Shown here: piece after piece, positions 42,063 to 50,907 of the stretch | How the letters are laid out: every line of letters begins with the position of its first letter | Position numbering within the stretch: position 1 is the stretch's first letter | Source of the DNA: Spirochaetaceae bacterium | GTDB lineage: Bacteria > Spirochaetota > Spirochaetia > Treponematales > Rectinemataceae | Length of the DNA: 64,000 nt | Direction: 5' to 3' | Assembly (NCBI GenBank): GCA_025358255.1 | Contig: JANYKC010000030.1 | Span: 61,679 to 125,678, forward strand | Notes under the pieces: generated by a model | The model's input: the letters and a program-made list of their open reading frames with translations, nothing else | What the model was told of the DNA's origin: nothing | Database searches by the model: none | Program-made: the position numbers and the translations under genes

Positions 42063-43292
42063 CTATCCGGCGAGGAGGCGGAAGACCCTCTTCTTGCCAG
42101 CGCGGAGCATCAGGGAGCCTTGGGCATCGAGTTGGGGAAGGCCAACGACAAGCTTTTCGTCCTCGACCTTGACGTCATTTATCGTCGCGCCGCCTTGCTG
42201 GACAAGCCTGCGTGCCTCGCTTTTCGACGGGCAGAGTCCGGCCAGGACAAAAAGGTCAAGGACCGCAATCCCTTTTTCAAGGTCGGCCTTGGCAATAGGT
42301 CGGGAAGGGATCTCCGCAATGTCTCCGCCACCGCCGAAAGCCGCGTGCGCCGCCGCCAGGGCCTTGTCCGCCTCGACCTTGCCGTGGATGAGGGCTGTGA
42401 CCTCCCAGGCAAGGCGTTCCTTTGCCTTGTTGATGTCGGCATCCTTCGTTTCGCCCAGGAGCCGGCATTCCGCGGCCGGGAGGAAGGTGAAAAGAAGGAA
42501 GAAACGCCCAACGTCGGCGTCTGCGACATTGCGCCAGTATTGATAGAAATCATAGGGACTCGTCATGCCAGGATCGAGGAAGAGGGCCCCTGTTTCGGTC
42601 TTCCCCATCTTCTTGCCGTCAGCGGTCATGATGAGGGGGAAGGTCAGGCCGAAGACCTCGGCGCCTTCCACCCGACGGGTCAGCTCGATGCCTGCGACGA
42701 TATTGCCCCACTGATCGTCTCCGCCAATCTGGAGGCGGCATCCATGGCGCTTGTAGAGCTGCAGGAAGTCATAGCTTTGCAGGAGCTGGTAATTGAATTC
42801 TATAAAGGAAAGCCCCGTCTCCAGGCGCATCTTGTAGGCTTCGAATGAGAGCATCCTGTTGACCGAGAAGTGGCGCCCGATATCGCGAAGGAAATCGATG
42901 TAATTTAGGTCGGCAAGCCAGTCCTTGTTGTTGGCCGAATAAAGGGTTTTGCCGTCGAATTTCATGAATTTGTCGATCTGCCCGAGAAACAGGGCTGCGT
43001 TGGCGTCGATCTCGTCGTACCCGATTATTTGCCGCATGCTCGACTTGCCCGAGGGATCCCCGATCCTTGCGGTACCGCCGCCCATGAGGACAATGCCATG
43101 GTGCCCCGCGGCATGGAGGTGGCGCATCGCGAAATAGGGGACCATGTGGCCGATATGTAGTGAGGGTCCCGTAGGATCGCAGCCTTCGTAGAAAATAATG
43201 GGTCCTTGATCCATCAGCGCGGAAAGACCTTCGAGATCGGTGCATTGCTGGATAAAGCCGCGTTCTTTCAGGGTCTCAAGGGCGGGATTCAT
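42063..43292 (-). CDS. tyrS: Tyrosyl-tRNA synthetase
   Basis: 409 residues of the class I synthetase with HIGH box HIGHM at residues about 46-50 (GPSLHIGHM), the tyrosine site (YQLLQSYDFLQLY), the GGDDQWGNI segment, a KMSKS loop reading KKMGKT, and a C-terminal S4 domain (SEARRLVQQGGATIND). It charges tRNA-Tyr. The 5' leader is only about 45 nt and shows no T-box. The AAAGGAAAGCGC before ATG 43292 supplies the ribosome site. Confidence 0.96.
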   Translation of the reverse strand: MNPALETLKERGFIQQCTDLEGLSALMDQGPIIFYEGCDPTGPSLHIGHMVPYFAMRHLHAAGHHGIVLMGGGTARIGDPSGKSSMRQIIGYDEIDANAALFLGQIDKFMKFDGKTLYSANNKDWLADLNYIDFLRDIGRHFSVNRMLSFEAYKMRLETGLSFIEFNYQLLQSYDFLQLYKRHGCRLQIGGDDQWGNIVAGIELTRRVEGAEVFGLTFPLIMTADGKKMGKTETGALFLDPGMTSPYDFYQYWRNVADADVGRFFLLFTFLPAAECRLLGETKDADINKAKERLAWEVTALIHGKVEADKALAAAHAAFGGGGDIAEIPSRPIAKADLEKGIAVLDLFVLAGLCPSKSEARRLVQQGGATINDVKVEDEKLVVGLPQLDAQGSLMLRAGKKRVFRLLAG

Positions 43293-43342
43293 GCGCTTTC
43301 CTTTGTCGGCAATGATGCGTCGGACTTGGATCCGAAGGCGAA

Positions 43343-43371
43343 ATTATAGCTGGAAGCCCGTACTGCCACAA
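43343..43371 (-). promoter_or_regulatory. Predicted promoter of tyrS
   Basis: Minus strand TTGTGG (43366-43371), 17-bp spacer, consensus TATAAT (43343-43348), about 44 nt upstream of the ATG. The rest of the 177-bp gap to the next gene shows no other clear element. Confidence 0.65.
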
Positions 43372-43469
43372 GCCATTCTCTGCTTGCTTTTTGATGCCAG
43401 TAAATATAAAGTGTGTTGATTTGTGCGCGGCTCCAGGGCAGGCAGCTTGGCATGGGAAGGGCATCCATC

Positions 43470-44576
43470 ATGGAAACATACGAAGACCCGGACAAGGTCT
43501 ACCGATACGAATACCAGGCCGAGAACGAATCCCTGGTGGATCGTTGGATACTGAAGCACTGGTGGAAGCTCACGATCCGCCTCATCCCCCTGAAAATGCC
43601 TGCGAACCTGGTGAGCATGATCGGCAACCTGGGATCGTGGTTTTCCTTCCTTGTGCTTTCCGGGGTCCTCTTCGGCCCCCTCTCAAGGGTTTCACGGGAG
43701 AAGCCATGGCTTTTTGGGTTGGCGGCCCTGGGCCTCCTTCTTTACCAGACCCTCGATGCCTTGGATGGCATACAGGCGCGCCGTACCGGGCAGTCCGGCC
43801 CGCTTGGGGAATTCGTCGATCATTTCTTCGATTCCTTCAATGTTTTCCTGCTTCCCCTTGGATTCACCCTCGCCTTTTTCGATGTCCCCTCCTGGCTTAG
43901 CCTCTTCATCGTTTTCCTGGCTGTCATTTTTGACTGGGCGGAATTGCGAAGGGTCAAGGAGACGAGCACCATCCATTTCGGCAAGCTATCGAGCGAGGAA
44001 GCCCAATTGTTCCTCATCCTCTTTTATGTGCTTGTCTGGTTGACGGGGTATTCATTCTGGGCGACACCCCTGACCGCACTGAATTTGTCGCCGGTGCTCC
44101 TTATGCTCTGTGTCCTGGTGCCCACAGGCTTTGCCCTGGGCCTCAATCCTTTGATCGCCTTCCGATTCAAGTGGATGGATGAAATCCTTGCGGAGACCGC
44201 GACATTGGCGCCGATCGCGGTCTGGACCCTCGTCATGGAAGGGAAGACCGGCCGCGCAGCCCTCGTTGTCGGAGCGGTGTTGCTTGGTTTTTCGGGTTCC
44301 AGGTTCGCGGGGGACCTCCTGCGATCCCGCCTTCTCGGTGTAAAAAATCCGCATTGGTATGCCGACATGCTCATCCTCGACCTATTCTTGGTCCTTTCAT
44401 TCAGCCTTGGCTTCATCCCGGCATGGCTTTCCTTCCTGGTCGCGGCCATCTATCTGGCCTGGGTGCTTGCCATGTTGGGGCTCCAGTTCCAGCGCGCGGT
44501 GGCGCGAGTTCACGATTGCCTGGGCATGGGGCTTTTCAGCGCCCCGGTCGGCAGCAAGAAGACTTCCACGGGATAA
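43470..44576 (+). CDS. CDP-alcohol phosphotransferase (CDP-choline/ethanolamine type)
   Basis: 368 residues, about nine to ten membrane helices. The CDP-alcohol phosphotransferase motif is complete: D-x2-DG-x2-AR then G-x3-D-x3-D, seen as DALDGIQARR and GEFVDHFFDS near residues 98-126. The size and ten-helix shape match eukaryote-like choline/ethanolamine phosphotransferases, as found in Treponema, rather than PgsA or PssA. With licA- and licC-like genes in the same run it would transfer phosphocholine or a related head group to diacylglycerol. ATG 43470 has AAGGG at 8 nt; two in-frame upstream ATGs have no ribosome site. Confidence 0.85.
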   Translation: METYEDPDKVYRYEYQAENESLVDRWILKHWWKLTIRLIPLKMPANLVSMIGNLGSWFSFLVLSGVLFGPLSRVSREKPWLFGLAALGLLLYQTLDALDGIQARRTGQSGPLGEFVDHFFDSFNVFLLPLGFTLAFFDVPSWLSLFIVFLAVIFDWAELRRVKETSTIHFGKLSSEEAQLFLILFYVLVWLTGYSFWATPLTALNLSPVLLMLCVLVPTGFALGLNPLIAFRFKWMDEILAETATLAPIAVWTLVMEGKTGRAALVVGAVLLGFSGSRFAGDLLRSRLLGVKNPHWYADMLILDLFLVLSFSLGFIPAWLSFLVAAIYLAWVLAMLGLQFQRAVARVHDCLGMGLFSAPVGSKKTSTG

Positions 44577-44644
44577 GCCCCCGGTTTTCCCGCGGACGCG
44601 CTCGACCCTGGCCGTCGAAGCGAACTACCATTTCAAGGTGCCTA

Positions 44645-45583
44645 ATGACAAAGCTTTACTTTGCCACAGACATACATGGCTCGGAGATATGCTGGAAGAA
44701 ATTCCTTGCGGCCAGCGCCTATTACAAGGCCGATGTCCTGGTCCTGGGCGGCGATCTTTCCGGAAAGGCGATCGTGCCCCTCGTGGTCGATGGCGGGAGG
44801 GCCAAGGGCAGCCTCCTAGGTTCGACGTGGGAGCTCGAGTCTGAGGCGGAAATGCTCGCCTTTGAAAAAAACGTATCGAGCAGGGGATACTACCCCTTGC
44901 GGCTGAGCCCTGACGAGCGGGATGAACTCGCCAACGACCATGCCCTTCTCGACCGTCGTTTCATGGAGCAGCTTCTTGGGACAGTGGAGCGTTGGCTATC
45001 AATGGCTGACGAGAGGCTTCCCAAGGACCTTCAGTGTTATGTCTGCCCCGGCAATGATGATCCGATGGAAGTCGATGCCCTATTTTCGGAAGGATCGCGG
45101 GTCATCAACGCAGAGGGAAGGGCGATCGAACTAGGCGAGGGCTTTACGATGGTGTCGACAGGATGGACCAATGCGACCCCGTGGAAGACTTGGCGGGAAG
45201 AAGGCGAAATTTCCCTCGGCGCCCGCATCGGCCGTGCCATTGCTCCGGTCGCCAACGCAGACCGGCTTGTCTTCAATTTCCACTGCCCTCCTTACGCTTC
45301 GGGGCTCGACGACGCGCCCGAAATGGACGGCAATTTTTCCTTGAAGAACGCCGGTCAATCCACGGTGCCAGTGGGAAGCCATGCGGTCCGCGAGGCAATC
45401 GAGGCACACCGGCCCCAGCTTTCCCTCCACGGCCATATCCACGAGGCCAAGGGTGTGGCGCGCATCCGCAAATCCCTGTGCATCAATCCAGGAAGCCTCT
45501 ATGAACAGGGCGTCCTGCAGGGAGCCCTCATCGATCTTGACGCGAAGAGAGGCATCAAGTCATGGGCCTTGACGACTGGATGA
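44645..45583 (+). CDS. Metallophosphoesterase in the choline-lipid gene run
   Basis: 312 residues of the calcineurin-like fold: ATDIHGSE (7-14), GGDLSGK, CPGNDDP (in place of GNHD), FNFHCPP and LHGHIHEA near 258-265, INPGSLYEQG at the end. ATG 44645 follows AAGGTG. Its substrate is unknown; a phosphodiesterase acting on head-group intermediates would fit the location, but that is inference. It is 68 bp after the CDP-alcohol phosphotransferase and 29 bp before the permease. Confidence 0.84.
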   Translation: MTKLYFATDIHGSEICWKKFLAASAYYKADVLVLGGDLSGKAIVPLVVDGGRAKGSLLGSTWELESEAEMLAFEKNVSSRGYYPLRLSPDERDELANDHALLDRRFMEQLLGTVERWLSMADERLPKDLQCYVCPGNDDPMEVDALFSEGSRVINAEGRAIELGEGFTMVSTGWTNATPWKTWREEGEISLGARIGRAIAPVANADRLVFNFHCPPYASGLDDAPEMDGNFSLKNAGQSTVPVGSHAVREAIEAHRPQLSLHGHIHEAKGVARIRKSLCINPGSLYEQGVLQGALIDLDAKRGIKSWALTTG

Positions 45584-45612
45584 GATCCAAACCGCGTTCG
45601 AAAGGAGAATCA

Positions 45613-47244
45613 ATGAGCGACAAACCGGACATTTTCCTCCGAAAAGCCACAGGACTAGTACGTTCGTGGTCTGTTGGTGACGCCTTCATCTATGCCTTCT
45701 TTTCGATCAACATCATCACCCTGGGCCTTTACACAATGAGCCAGGCCTACGCATTCGTCGGAGGCATGATCCCAGGCCTTCTCCTCGGCGCCGTCCTCGT
45801 CATACCCGAGATCGTCGTCTATGCCGGACTGATATCCGCGATGCCCCGCGCCGGCGGAGACTATGTCTGGCAGAGCCGCGTCCTCGGGGGCGGCATCGCC
45901 TATGTCCTTTCGATGACGGGCTGGTGCTTCATCCTCTGGCTCTGGACCCCGCTCTACGCCGACATGCTCCGCCACATCGTCCTCGTGCCTATTTCTGCCG
46001 TCCTTGGCTTCAAGGATTTCGCCATAGCGGTGGCGGGTTCGCCACTCGCCCTATTCCTGGTCTCGCTGTTCATGTGCGTCTTCGTGTCCCTCATCATCGC
46101 CTGGGGCATGAAGGCCTATGCGAAGGTGCAGAAAACCTGCTTCTGGCTTGGCAATGCCGGCCTGGCCGTTGTCGTCATCCTCCTCTTCGCCCAGGACAAG
46201 GGGGCCTTCCCCGCCGCCTTCAACAACGGCATGGACTCTCTCTTTGGCGTCAAGGATGCCTACAACGCCGTTTCGGCTTCGGGAAGCGCCGCGGGTGCAG
46301 CCACACCCCTGTGGGGAGGAACCCTCAAGGGCATTATGCTGCTCCTGCCTTACCTGGCATTCTTCAACCTCTGGCCGAACTGGGGGGCGACCCTCTATGG
46401 GGAGGTCAAGGGAGCCCAGGACTTCAAGAAGAACTTCTGGGGCATGGCGAGCGCCCTGATCGTAGCGACCGCCCTTGCGATAATACTTCTCCTTGGCGTC
46501 GACAAGGCCATGGGATTCGACTTCTATATGAATGCCAACGCTTCGTACTGGGCCTCGCGCTGGGGCCTCAGCCAGACGCCGACAGTCCTTGCGGCCTGGC
46601 CCTACCCTGCCCTCCTGGCACTCCTGGCGACTCCAAGCACCCTGGTCCGCCTCCTTGTCCTTGTCGCGATGAGCGCCTGGTTCTTTGGATGGTGCGGGAG
46701 CATTTTCCTCTCGAGCACCCGTATCCTTTTCAGCGCCAGCTTCGACCGCCTGCTTCCCGAGGCAATAGCCAAGGTTTCTCCAAGGACAAGGACGCCGATC
46801 AACGCCCTCCTCGTGATGGTGATTCCAGGGCTCCTCGTGTCCGCCCTTTATGCGTGGAACGTCCTCGGTTTCTCATCGCTCACCCTTGTCTCCACGTTGG
46901 TCATCGCCATCACCTTCCTGGGGACATCTATAGCGGCCACCGTGCTCCCTTTCGCCAAAAAGGATCTCTATGCTGCATCCCCGCTCGCCCGCTTCCACCT
47001 GGGGAAGCTCCCGCTCATATCGGTGGCCGGGGGCCTCTGTTCCGCTTTTCTTCTCTTCCTCATCTATGAATGGCTTGTCGACCCCGAGGGCCTTTATGGT
47101 ATATCCTACAAAAACACGACATCCGTCGTGTTCATGCTGGTCCTCTATTCCCTGGCCTTGTTGCTCTTCGTGGGCATGAGGGCATGGCGGCGCAGGGCTG
47201 GCATCGACGTGGACAAAATTTACGGGGAAATCCCGGTGGAATGA
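45613..47244 (+). CDS. APC-superfamily amino acid/amine permease
   Basis: 543 residues with about twelve helices: a first helix WSVGDAFIYAFFSINIITLG, the MPRAGGDYVWQSR motif after helix 2 typical of amino acid-polyamine-organocation permeases, and a last helix before RRRAGIDVDKIYGE. Substrate not recognisable. It stands where licB (choline transporter) would be in a lic operon, so choline, ethanolamine or a related amine is a reasonable guess. Start ATG 45613 has AAAGGAG at 6 nt. Confidence 0.85.
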   Translation: MSDKPDIFLRKATGLVRSWSVGDAFIYAFFSINIITLGLYTMSQAYAFVGGMIPGLLLGAVLVIPEIVVYAGLISAMPRAGGDYVWQSRVLGGGIAYVLSMTGWCFILWLWTPLYADMLRHIVLVPISAVLGFKDFAIAVAGSPLALFLVSLFMCVFVSLIIAWGMKAYAKVQKTCFWLGNAGLAVVVILLFAQDKGAFPAAFNNGMDSLFGVKDAYNAVSASGSAAGAATPLWGGTLKGIMLLLPYLAFFNLWPNWGATLYGEVKGAQDFKKNFWGMASALIVATALAIILLLGVDKAMGFDFYMNANASYWASRWGLSQTPTVLAAWPYPALLALLATPSTLVRLLVLVAMSAWFFGWCGSIFLSSTRILFSASFDRLLPEAIAKVSPRTRTPINALLVMVIPGLLVSALYAWNVLGFSSLTLVSTLVIAITFLGTSIAATVLPFAKKDLYAASPLARFHLGKLPLISVAGGLCSAFLLFLIYEWLVDPEGLYGISYKNTTSVVFMLVLYSLALLLFVGMRAWRRRAGIDVDKIYGEIPVE

Positions 47245-47253
47245 TGGTTGGTC

Positions 47254-48000
47254 ATGAACGCCACTGATCGCCTGCTCAGAGAAGCACTCGAAACAATTGC
47301 ATCATCCGAGGAAGCGAAGCTGCCGCTTCGCCTCCTCGGAGGTCTTGCCGTCGGTGTGCGATGCCCTTCATTCTCGGAAAAAGCCTTTCTCCGTGATTGC
47401 GGCGACATGGATTTTGCGGCCATGGGGCCGGCCAAGCCCCTGGAGACATTCCTTGAGTCCCGTGGCTTTTCTCCTGACCGCCAGTTTAATATGTATAATG
47501 GAGACCATCGCCTGCTCTTCCGTTCGCCGCTTGGCAACAAAGTCGACATTTTTGTGACGGAATTCTCCATGTGCCACCGGCTCCCTTTTGCAGGGAGACT
47601 GACATGCGACCGTCTCACCCTGCCCCTGGCCGAATTGCTCGTCACCAAGCTACAGATATGCGAAGCGAACGCCAAGGACCTTTCCGACACGGCCTGCCTC
47701 CTTGCCGATCATGCTTTCGGGCATGGTGACGGCGAGAGCATCAATGCAGGTCGCATCGCGCAGCTTTGCGGCGCGGATTGGGGCCTGTATCATACGCTCA
47801 AGAATTCCACCACAAGGCTAGGCGCATGGGTTTCCTCTGGCCTCGAAGGAGCTGGTGCCGTGGCTGGACTTGTTGCGGTACGGGTCGCCGAGCTCGATCG
47901 CATCATTGAATCCTGTCCAAGAACCGCAAAATGGAAACTCAGGTCGGCGATCGGGGAAAAACTCCCTTGGTACAAGACGGTCGAGGAAGTCGAACGATGA
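47254..48000 (+). CDS. Nucleotidyltransferase-fold protein, unknown substrate
   Basis: 248 residues. LLGGLAVGVR followed by CGDMDFAAM and KVDIFV resembles the GG/DxD/D pattern of the minimal nucleotidyltransferase fold (AbiEii or aminoglycoside nucleotidyltransferase-like), and LPLAELLVTKLQI plus KDLSD resembles its helical half. No known substrate. It starts 10 bp after the permease gene and overlaps the LicA-like gene by ATGA, so it belongs to the head-group gene run. It is not the cytidylyltransferase, which is the LicC gene at 49678. Confidence 0.65.
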   Translation: MNATDRLLREALETIASSEEAKLPLRLLGGLAVGVRCPSFSEKAFLRDCGDMDFAAMGPAKPLETFLESRGFSPDRQFNMYNGDHRLLFRSPLGNKVDIFVTEFSMCHRLPFAGRLTCDRLTLPLAELLVTKLQICEANAKDLSDTACLLADHAFGHGDGESINAGRIAQLCGADWGLYHTLKNSTTRLGAWVSSGLEGAGAVAGLVAVRVAELDRIIESCPRTAKWKLRSAIGEKLPWYKTVEEVER

Positions 48001-48992
48001 GCGAAACCGTACAGAATGGCAACGGTTCCTTCGCGTCCGAAATCCGGCGCTTCCTGGATGCACGGCGGATCGAGGCGGCATTGCCCCCAGCGCTCCGGCG
48101 CAGGCGCATCGACCTCTCCGGCTACGAGCGCATCGGTGGCCTTACCAACCGCAATTACAAGCTCTATTTCGGCGAGCAAACCCTCGTCCTCCGCCTGCCG
48201 GGGCGCGGTACCGGCCGTTTCATCGACCGTGCCACCGAGAGGGCCAACCATGATGCCGCCGCCCGCGCAGGCTTCACTCCGGCTTCCCTCTATTTCGATC
48301 AAAGGACCGGCGTCAAGATTTCCCATTTCATCGAGGACGCCGCAGCCCTGGATCCTGAAGAGGCGCGAAAGCCGGAAATCGGGGAGGCTGTCGCCTCCTT
48401 CCTCTTCCGTTTTCACCACAGCGGACTCGCTTTCAAGAAGGAATTCAACGTCTCCCGCCTCATCCGTGTCTACGAGCGCATCGCGAGATCCAGGCGCGCG
48501 CGCTTCTTTGACGACTACAAGATCATGCGTCCTCGCGCCCTGGCCTTTGAGGCCAGGCTCGACAGCCTCGGGACGGCCCTCGTTGCCTGCCACAACGATC
48601 TTGTGCCCGAAAATATCCTGGCCACCTCCAAAGGCCTTACCCTTATCGATTGGGAGTACTCCGGCAGGAACGATCCGGCCTGGGATCTCGCCGCCTTTCT
48701 GCTCGAATCCGGCTATGGGGCGGAGGAAGAGGCGACATTCCTTCGTCACTATTCCCAAGGTGAACCGACGCGGGAACTTGTCGCCAGGGTCGGGGTGTAC
48801 AAGTGCCTTCAGGACTTCCTATGGTCGCTTTGGTCCCTCCTGCAGGAGACGGCAAGTCTGGATCAAGGCAAGGCCCGCTACTACAGGAAATATGGCGAAT
48901 GCAGGTTTGAGCGTTTCGCTGCCCGCCTGGATGCCGCAGAGAAGTCACTTGAAGCCGTACTCGAAGTCGCGCCGACAGGGAGTCACGCATGA
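47997..48992 (+). CDS. LicA-like choline/ethanolamine kinase
   Basis: 331 residues of the APH/choline kinase fold: GGLTNRNYKLYF with the ATP-binding region, RLPGRGTGRFIDR, the catalytic loop HNDLVPENIL (His-x-Asp-x4-Asn near residues 197-206) and the metal motif LIDWEYSGRNDPAWDLA. It would phosphorylate choline (or ethanolamine/another amine alcohol) to supply LicC. It overlaps the nucleotidyltransferase-like gene and the DedA gene by ATGA at both ends. Confidence 0.87.
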   Translation: MSETVQNGNGSFASEIRRFLDARRIEAALPPALRRRRIDLSGYERIGGLTNRNYKLYFGEQTLVLRLPGRGTGRFIDRATERANHDAAARAGFTPASLYFDQRTGVKISHFIEDAAALDPEEARKPEIGEAVASFLFRFHHSGLAFKKEFNVSRLIRVYERIARSRRARFFDDYKIMRPRALAFEARLDSLGTALVACHNDLVPENILATSKGLTLIDWEYSGRNDPAWDLAAFLLESGYGAEEEATFLRHYSQGEPTRELVARVGVYKCLQDFLWSLWSLLQETASLDQGKARYYRKYGECRFERFAARLDAAEKSLEAVLEVAPTGSHA

Positions 48993-49663
48993 GCCTGCCC
49001 GCCTTCCTCCAGCCATTGATAGCCAACCACGAATTGCTGTCATTTTTCGTGTTCCTTGTTTTTTTTGGGTTTTCCTTGCCGATCAGCGAGGAGATAGCAT
49101 TGGTCCTCGTGGGGATGACGGCCCGCGGCGCGGGTATCCCGATCTGGAAAGTCCTCCTCGTCTCCTACGCTGCGCTTTATGCCGCCGATCTTGGCTTTTA
49201 TGCCTTGGCGCGCACTTTAGGCCCTCGCCTGCTGCGCTCGCGCCTTTTTTCGCGGCTCGTAAAGCCAGAGAGTGTCATCGATGGCGAGCGCTATGCCGAA
49301 AAGAGAGGCCCCCGGATACTCTTCATCTGTCGCTTTGTCGTAGGCCTGCGGGCGCCCGCCATCGTCGCTGCCGGACTCCTTCGCATGCGCCTGCGCCGGT
49401 TTTTTTTCTATGACCTCTCGGCCGTCCTGATCTCGACTCCCGTCTGGCTCTCGGTCGGCTTTGCCTTCGGGGCGCAGTTCGATTCGGAGGTCGGACTCCT
49501 CGGGAAGGTATTCGCTTTCGGCGGACCGATAGCCGTCATTTTTGGCGCCATCCTGATCTATCGGAGTATCCGCGCCGACACATCCAAGGTCCTAGCCGAA
49601 GTCGCCGCTGAAGATGCGCAGCGCGCGCAGGTGGAGATCGACGCGAAAGCCTCAAGCAGCTGA
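48989..49663 (+). CDS. DedA-family membrane protein
   Basis: 224 residues of the SNARE-associated/DedA family: FGFSLPISEEIALVLVG with the conserved Glu, the DLGFYALARTLGPRLLR segment, and the RFVVGLRAPAIVAAGLLRM re-entrant segment near residues 113-132. DedA proteins include lipid scramblases that recycle undecaprenyl phosphate or phosphatidylethanolamine. Here it lies between the kinase and LicC, which favours a role in moving a lipid of this pathway. A DedA role in head-group lipids is inference. Confidence 0.85.
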   Translation: MSLPAFLQPLIANHELLSFFVFLVFFGFSLPISEEIALVLVGMTARGAGIPIWKVLLVSYAALYAADLGFYALARTLGPRLLRSRLFSRLVKPESVIDGERYAEKRGPRILFICRFVVGLRAPAIVAAGLLRMRLRRFFFYDLSAVLISTPVWLSVGFAFGAQFDSEVGLLGKVFAFGGPIAVIFGAILIYRSIRADTSKVLAEVAAEDAQRAQVEIDAKASSS

Positions 49664-49677
49664 GAACGAGGAATCAA

Positions 49678-50382
49678 ATGAACGCGATCATCCTGGCCGC
49701 AGGCATGGGCACCCGCCTTCGCCCGCTTACCGATGAATGTCCCAAGTCGCTTGTGGTCACGGCGGGAGAATCCTTTTTTTCCAGGCAGCTCCGCCTCCTC
49801 GGTGAGGCGGGGATCCATGACATCACTGTTGTCACTGGCTACAGGTCTGAGGCATTTTTTCCATGGCATGGCAAACCAGGGCTTAGCTTTGTCCACAATG
49901 CCCATTTCCATGATCGAAACAATCTCTGGTCCATGCATCTTGTCCGTGAGCGTCTCCATGGCACGCTTGTCCTGGAGGGGGATGTTTGGATAGGGGAAGC
50001 GGTGCTTCCCATGGTCGCTCCGCCAGAGAGCTGCTGGTTTGTCGGATTCAGGGAGGATATGCGGAATGAATGGGTGGTCCGCACGGACAAGGATGGGCGT
50101 GTGACGCGCGTCGATGTCGAAAGTGGATCCGGCTGGATACTCTCGGGCATTTCCTATTGGACAGAAACCGATGGAAAACTCATCGCGCGATTCATTGAAG
50201 AGAAAGCCATGGAAGCGAATTCAGGCGGACTGTTCTGGGACGAAATACCTCGCTCGCATCTCGAAACTCTCCAAGTCCGCGCGAGGCAGATCAAGAAGGA
50301 CGACTGGATCGAAGTGGATACACTTGATGATCGCGCAGAGCTGGAGGCACGCCTGCAAGGCCGAACTTGCGATAAGGCCTAA
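49678..50382 (+). CDS. licC: CTP:phosphocholine cytidylyltransferase (LicC-like)
   Basis: 234 residues, sugar-phosphate nucleotidyltransferase fold. LAAGMGTRLRPLTDECPK (7-24) is the nucleotide-binding loop. NNLWSMHLVRE and LEGDVWIG match LicC-type enzymes, which prefer phosphocholine and have a DNNLWS-like segment. With the LicA-like kinase and the CDP-alcohol phosphotransferase it forms CDP-choline for lipid synthesis. It follows the DedA gene by 14 bp with AGGAA as ribosome site, and is the last gene of the run. Confidence 0.85.
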   Translation: MNAIILAAGMGTRLRPLTDECPKSLVVTAGESFFSRQLRLLGEAGIHDITVVTGYRSEAFFPWHGKPGLSFVHNAHFHDRNNLWSMHLVRERLHGTLVLEGDVWIGEAVLPMVAPPESCWFVGFREDMRNEWVVRTDKDGRVTRVDVESGSGWILSGISYWTETDGKLIARFIEEKAMEANSGGLFWDEIPRSHLETLQVRARQIKKDDWIEVDTLDDRAELEARLQGRTCDKA

Positions 50383-50419
50383 ATAACCCAGCAGAATCAC
50401 GCTTAAAGGCAATTCGTGC

Positions 50420-50448
50420 TTGCGATACCTAAGAAATAGCGATATTAT
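50420..50448 (+). promoter_or_regulatory. Predicted promoter of the HU gene
   Basis: TTGCGA (50420-50425), 17-bp spacer, TATTAT (50443-50448), then 26 nt to ATG 50475 with AAAGGAG in between. Confidence 0.65.
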
Positions 50449-50474
50449 TCAGGAAACTCTCAAAGGAGATGCCC

Positions 50475-50786
50475 ATGGCTACACCCGTCGTGCCGAAGGC
50501 CCTTACAAAGGCTCAGATCATCGCCCAGCTTGCGGAAAAGAACAGTTTGACCAAAAAGCAGGTAGCTGCCTTCCTTGAGTCCTATGCGGACCTCGCGTAC
50601 AAGGAAACGAAAAAGAACAAGAAGTTCACCATCCCCGGCCTCGGAATCCTCAAGCTCAACAAGCGCAAGGCGCGCATGGGCCGAAACCCCGCCACCGGCG
50701 AGGCAATCAAGATTCCCGCGAAGACCGCGGTCAAGGTCACCGTCTCCAAGGCCTGCAAAGAGGCTATCCTCGGCCCCCAGAAATAG
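50475..50786 (+). CDS. HU/IHF-family DNA-binding protein
   Basis: 103 residues. TKAQIIAQLAEKNSLTKKQV forms the HU dimerisation helices and KFTIPGLGILKLNKRKARMGRNPATGEAIKIPA the DNA-binding arm with the RNPATGE tip motif. Start at ATG 50475: AAAGGAG lies 6 nt upstream, while the ATG at 50469 touches that site and would be poorly read. Nucleoid protein, likely abundant. Followed by a strong terminator at 50807. Confidence 0.93.
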   Translation: MATPVVPKALTKAQIIAQLAEKNSLTKKQVAAFLESYADLAYKETKKNKKFTIPGLGILKLNKRKARMGRNPATGEAIKIPAKTAVKVTVSKACKEAILGPQK

Positions 50787-50806
50787 ACCCGGATCTCGGG
50801 AAGGAA

Positions 50807-50837
50807 AGCCGGCGTGGATTATCCACCCGGCTTTTTT
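50807..50837 (+). terminator. Intrinsic terminator after the HU gene
   Basis: Eleven base pairs with one bulged C (AGCCGG ... GTGGA, loop TTA, TCCAC ... CCGGCT) followed by a T6 run. Confidence 0.85.
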
Positions 50838-50871
50838 GTTGTTCCCAAGGGTCCGGAAAGTGCGACGGTCG

Positions 50872-50901
50872 TTGCGCTGCAGACCCTCGAAGGGATAGGA
50901 T
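50872..50901 (+). promoter_or_regulatory. Predicted promoter of the ttcA-like gene
   Basis: TTGCGC (50872-50877), 18-bp spacer, TAGGAT (50896-50901), then 6 nt to GTG 50908. As with the Cas2-like gene, TAGGAT could instead serve as an AGGA ribosome site. Confidence 0.4.
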
Positions 50902-50907
50902 GCCGCG

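Noticed and set aside
43293..43470. T-box or other riboswitch in front of tyrS
   Set aside because: The predicted leader is only about 45 nt and lacks a T-box sequence or a terminator; the remaining gap shows no such structure.
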